Below, in pieces: positions 15,176 to 16,858 of a DNA stretch of 16,858 nucleotides. The stretch covers positions 1-16,858 of the forward strand of contig JBKDXM010000146.1 of NCBI GenBank assembly GCA_046306335.1. Direction: 5' to 3'. The position numbers were made by a program, and so were the translations under genes. The stretch is from UBA2386 sp046306335. Its GTDB lineage: Bacteria; Planctomycetota; UBA1135; UBA2386. The stretch's first letter is position 1; every line of letters starts with the position of its first letter. The notes below the pieces were generated by a model that was not told where the DNA came from, did no database searches, and saw nothing but the letters and a program-made list of their open reading frames with translations.

Positions 15176-16237
15176 TCAGGGCGTGACGAGCAGCGCCGCG
15201 TTGCCGAGCGCGAGGCCGCCGCCGACGTCGAGGATCGCCGCCTGCGCGGCGACGAAGACGCCGGGCACGCCCGGTGGGATCGCAACCGTCGTCGCCGCTG
15301 CGCCGGTGGCGCTGGTGGCGACCGCGCCGCCGGCGATCAGCGGCCCGGTGCCCGCGAGGTACGCGAGGCACCCGGGCGACAACACGATGCCGACAGGATC
15401 GAGGCCGAAGGCGAAGAAGTTGGCGCCGACGCTGTTGGCGGGTGCGTTGGCGTGCGCGATCACGGTCGCGCCGCCGCCGGGCGGCGGGCTGGTCCAGGTC
15501 GATGCGACCGCGCCGCCGCCGGCGCGGCAGCCGACGCCCCACGCGCCGCTCTGGCCGGGCCGCAGGTAGGCGATGCGCAGCGCCGGGCCGCCGGCCGGGG
15601 CTTCGCGCGACTGGATGCGGCGCGCGCGGCCGGCGAGCGTCGTCTCATCGGTCTTCAGCAGCCAGCCGAAGTTGCTCGCGGGCTGCGCGAGCCAGTCCTG
15701 CACGTCGGCCGCCGCGACCGGCAACGCGAACAGGCCCTGCGCCGGCATCGCCACCACTGCGGACGGCACGGACGCGAAGTCGCCGCCGGGCGCGGTCCAC
15801 GGCGTGTTGGGATACTGCGCATGGATCCACGTCGCGTCGGTCGGCTCCGACGGCGCGCCCTGGCCGCCGCCACCGCCGGTCGCTTGCGAGCTGCCTTCGC
15901 CCCAATTGCGCAGCAGGCGGTGCACGCCGACGGCGCCAGGACCGGGGGCCGTCGAGATCACCACTTCGCCGGTGAGCGTCGCGGCGACGACGACCGCGTC
16001 GGCCGGCAACGCGCTCGCCACCGGGAAGCGCACGACCGCGCGGCGCGCCACGCCGAGCGCGGTGAGGCCGCAGAAGATGCTGTCGCCGGCGCCGTTGCTG
16101 AAGCTGCCGAACGGGTGCTCGTAGAGCGTGTTGTCGCGGTCGGCAGGGACGACGACGGTCGTCTGTGCGCGGGCGGCGGTCGGGCACGCGGACAGGCAGG
16201 CGAGGGCGAGGACGACGGCGCGCGGGATCGCTGGCAT
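15176..16237 (-). CDS. Secreted DNRLRE-domain protein with C-terminal beta module
   Basis: 353-aa exported protein. The signal peptide has a short basic N-terminus (MPAIPR), a hydrophobic core VVLALACLSAC and a cleavage site ARA before Gln25. The mature part opens with VVVPADRDNTLYEHPFGSFS, then NGAGDSIFCG, RRAVVRFPV and AATLTGEVV. This is the start of the DNRLRE carbohydrate-binding-like family, where a surface beta-sandwich precedes other modules. HRLLRNWGEGSS, DATWIHAQYPNTPW and GGDF continue that pattern. From about residue 235 a Cys/Gly/Pro-rich linker leads to a module with SPGCLAYLAGTGPL and TTVAIPPGVPGVFVAAQAA, resembling the ends of the proteins at 991-3426 and 16627-16858. Probably a surface or secreted binding protein. 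The ligand is unknown. Confidence 0.8.
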   Translation of the reverse strand: MPAIPRAVVLALACLSACPTAARAQTTVVVPADRDNTLYEHPFGSFSNGAGDSIFCGLTALGVARRAVVRFPVASALPADAVVVAATLTGEVVISTAPGPGAVGVHRLLRNWGEGSSQATGGGGGQGAPSEPTDATWIHAQYPNTPWTAPGGDFASVPSAVVAMPAQGLFALPVAAADVQDWLAQPASNFGWLLKTDETTLAGRARRIQSREAPAGGPALRIAYLRPGQSGAWGVGCRAGGGAVASTWTSPPPGGGATVIAHANAPANSVGANFFAFGLDPVGIVLSPGCLAYLAGTGPLIAGGAVATSATGAAATTVAIPPGVPGVFVAAQAAILDVGGGLALGNAALLVTP

Positions 16238-16282
16238 GCGTGATGCTTCGCACGCGCTCGCGCAGCCGATGTGCAGGTGCGA

Positions 16283-16620
16283 TCAAGATGCGGCCAGGAA
16301 TCGTGGCGCCGGCCGGCGCGGGCGCCAGCGCACGCCGGTGCCGGCGTTGCGGCTGCGGGTGCGCGCGGGATCGACGGCGGACACGCCGTCGATGCGGCGC
16401 CGGAGGTCGACGTCGACGCGGCCGTCGAGGTAGTAGCTGCGCGCGACGAGGCCCTTCACGCGGCCGGCGCAGTCGATCGGTTCGACCTTGTCGGGCAGCG
16501 CCGCAGCGCGCGCGAGCCGGTGCAGGTCGAGCATCGGCTGGCCCGGCTCGAACACGTCGGCGTCGATGGCTGGCGCGAACAGGAAGACGTGGCCGAACAG
16601 CCGCGGCAGGCGGCGCGCAT
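16283..16620 (-). CDS. Hypothetical protein, start possibly frameshifted
   Basis: A frame of about 112 codons that ends at 16283 and is protein-like in its middle: GHVFLFAPAIDADVFEPGQP, LDLHRLARAAALPDKVEPID and KGLVARSYYLDGRVDVDL. It has no natural start. ATG 16620 (MRAA) is in another frame and would join it if one base were added within the first few codons. The first in-frame ATG is 16534. The tail is Arg-rich. It sits six bases after the stop of the gene at 16627 and 45 bases before the next start at 16237, as in an operon. No family recognised. Confidence 0.45.
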
Positions 16621-16626
16621 CGCGCG

Positions 16627-16858
16627 CTACGGCGCGACGCTGCGCAGCCCGGCGCTGGCGGTGAGGCCGGCCGGCGCCGTGGTGTCGAGCACCGCGAGCT
16701 GCCACCAGAAGCTCGCCCCCGTCGCCACGCCCGCCGGCCACGGCAGGCCCAGCGACCAGCGGCCTTGCGCGTCGAACGCCGCCACCAGCGTGACGTCGAG
16801 CGACGGCACCAGCGTGCCGCCGAAGATCGGCACGTTGAGCGCGCTCGCGCCGAAGATG
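16627..16858 (-). CDS. C-terminal module of a secreted protein, 5' end beyond window
   Basis: The frame is open to the right edge, so the start lies outside the window. The GTG at 16833 is unlikely to be the real start, because the in-frame residues before it (IFGASALN) fit the module. The sequence VPIFGGTLVPSLDVTLVAAF, then GRWSLGLPWPAG, SFWWQLAVLDTTAPAG and LTASAGL, is the terminal beta-rich module common to many planctomycete secreted proteins (GGTLVP.PD...., LP.P..P.G...(W/F)Q...D..AP.G...S..L). The rest of the protein is unseen. Confidence 0.7.
   Translation of the reverse strand, partial: IFGASALNVPIFGGTLVPSLDVTLVAAFDAQGRWSLGLPWPAGVATGASFWWQLAVLDTTAPAGLTASAGLRSVAP

Noticed and set aside
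1..16858. CRISPR array or other short regularly spaced repeats
   Set aside because: No regularly spaced direct repeats were found. The propeller repeats are protein-level and irregular in DNA.

Overview
The window reads as high-GC chromosomal DNA, probably from a planctomycete. This is an inference. It rests on two large secreted proteins and one partial one that end in the same kind of beta-rich C-terminal module (GC or GG, a short strand, P.D, then P....G..F..Q), on lipoproteins and exported proteins in nearly every block, and on the scarcity of Shine-Dalgarno sites. No rRNA, tRNA, CRISPR array or transposase gene was found.

Layout. 1-787 (+): a PARG-like (TIGR02452) ADP-ribose hydrolase cut by the left edge. 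991-3426 (+): a secreted beta-propeller-like repeat protein. 3482-6367 (-): a very large membrane protein with a spermidine-synthase-like core. 6596-7219 (-): a lipoprotein, divergent from fabG (7441-8181, +). 8566-9390 (+): a lipoprotein with a secretin-like core.

From about 9.4 to 14.3 kb the DNA changes character. A two-module secretin-like gene (9440-11099, -) is broken by two frameshifts. Two fragments of an alpha/beta hydrolase (about 11301-11490 and 13106-13500, +) lie on either side of an intact YeiH/UPF0324-type exporter gene (11499-12560, -). An SbtA-type bicarbonate permease gene (13533 to about 14238, +) has frameshifts and has lost its middle. Most of the breaks would be repaired by adding one base, often in a short G/C run. 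Either this is a decaying island or the assembly is missing bases here. The internal deletion and the duplicated hydrolase fragments favour real decay for at least part of it.

The most interesting piece is the leader of the YeiH-type gene. It has a near-consensus sigma70 promoter (12962-12991, -), a 26-codon Cys-rich open reading frame (12836-12916), and a 10-bp hairpin with a T-rich tail (12783-12805). The Trp-Trp-Pro codons of the small frame carry an 8-base stretch complementary to the first arm of that hairpin, and a further upstream segment can pair with it. This is the 1-2-3-4 layout of a translation-controlled attenuator, placed ahead of a putative sulfur-compound exporter. It is a hypothesis from sequence only.

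The right end (14272-16858, all on the minus strand) holds a membrane protein of unknown role, a secreted DNRLRE-type protein, a small unknown frame whose start may be frameshifted, and the C-terminal end of another secreted protein.
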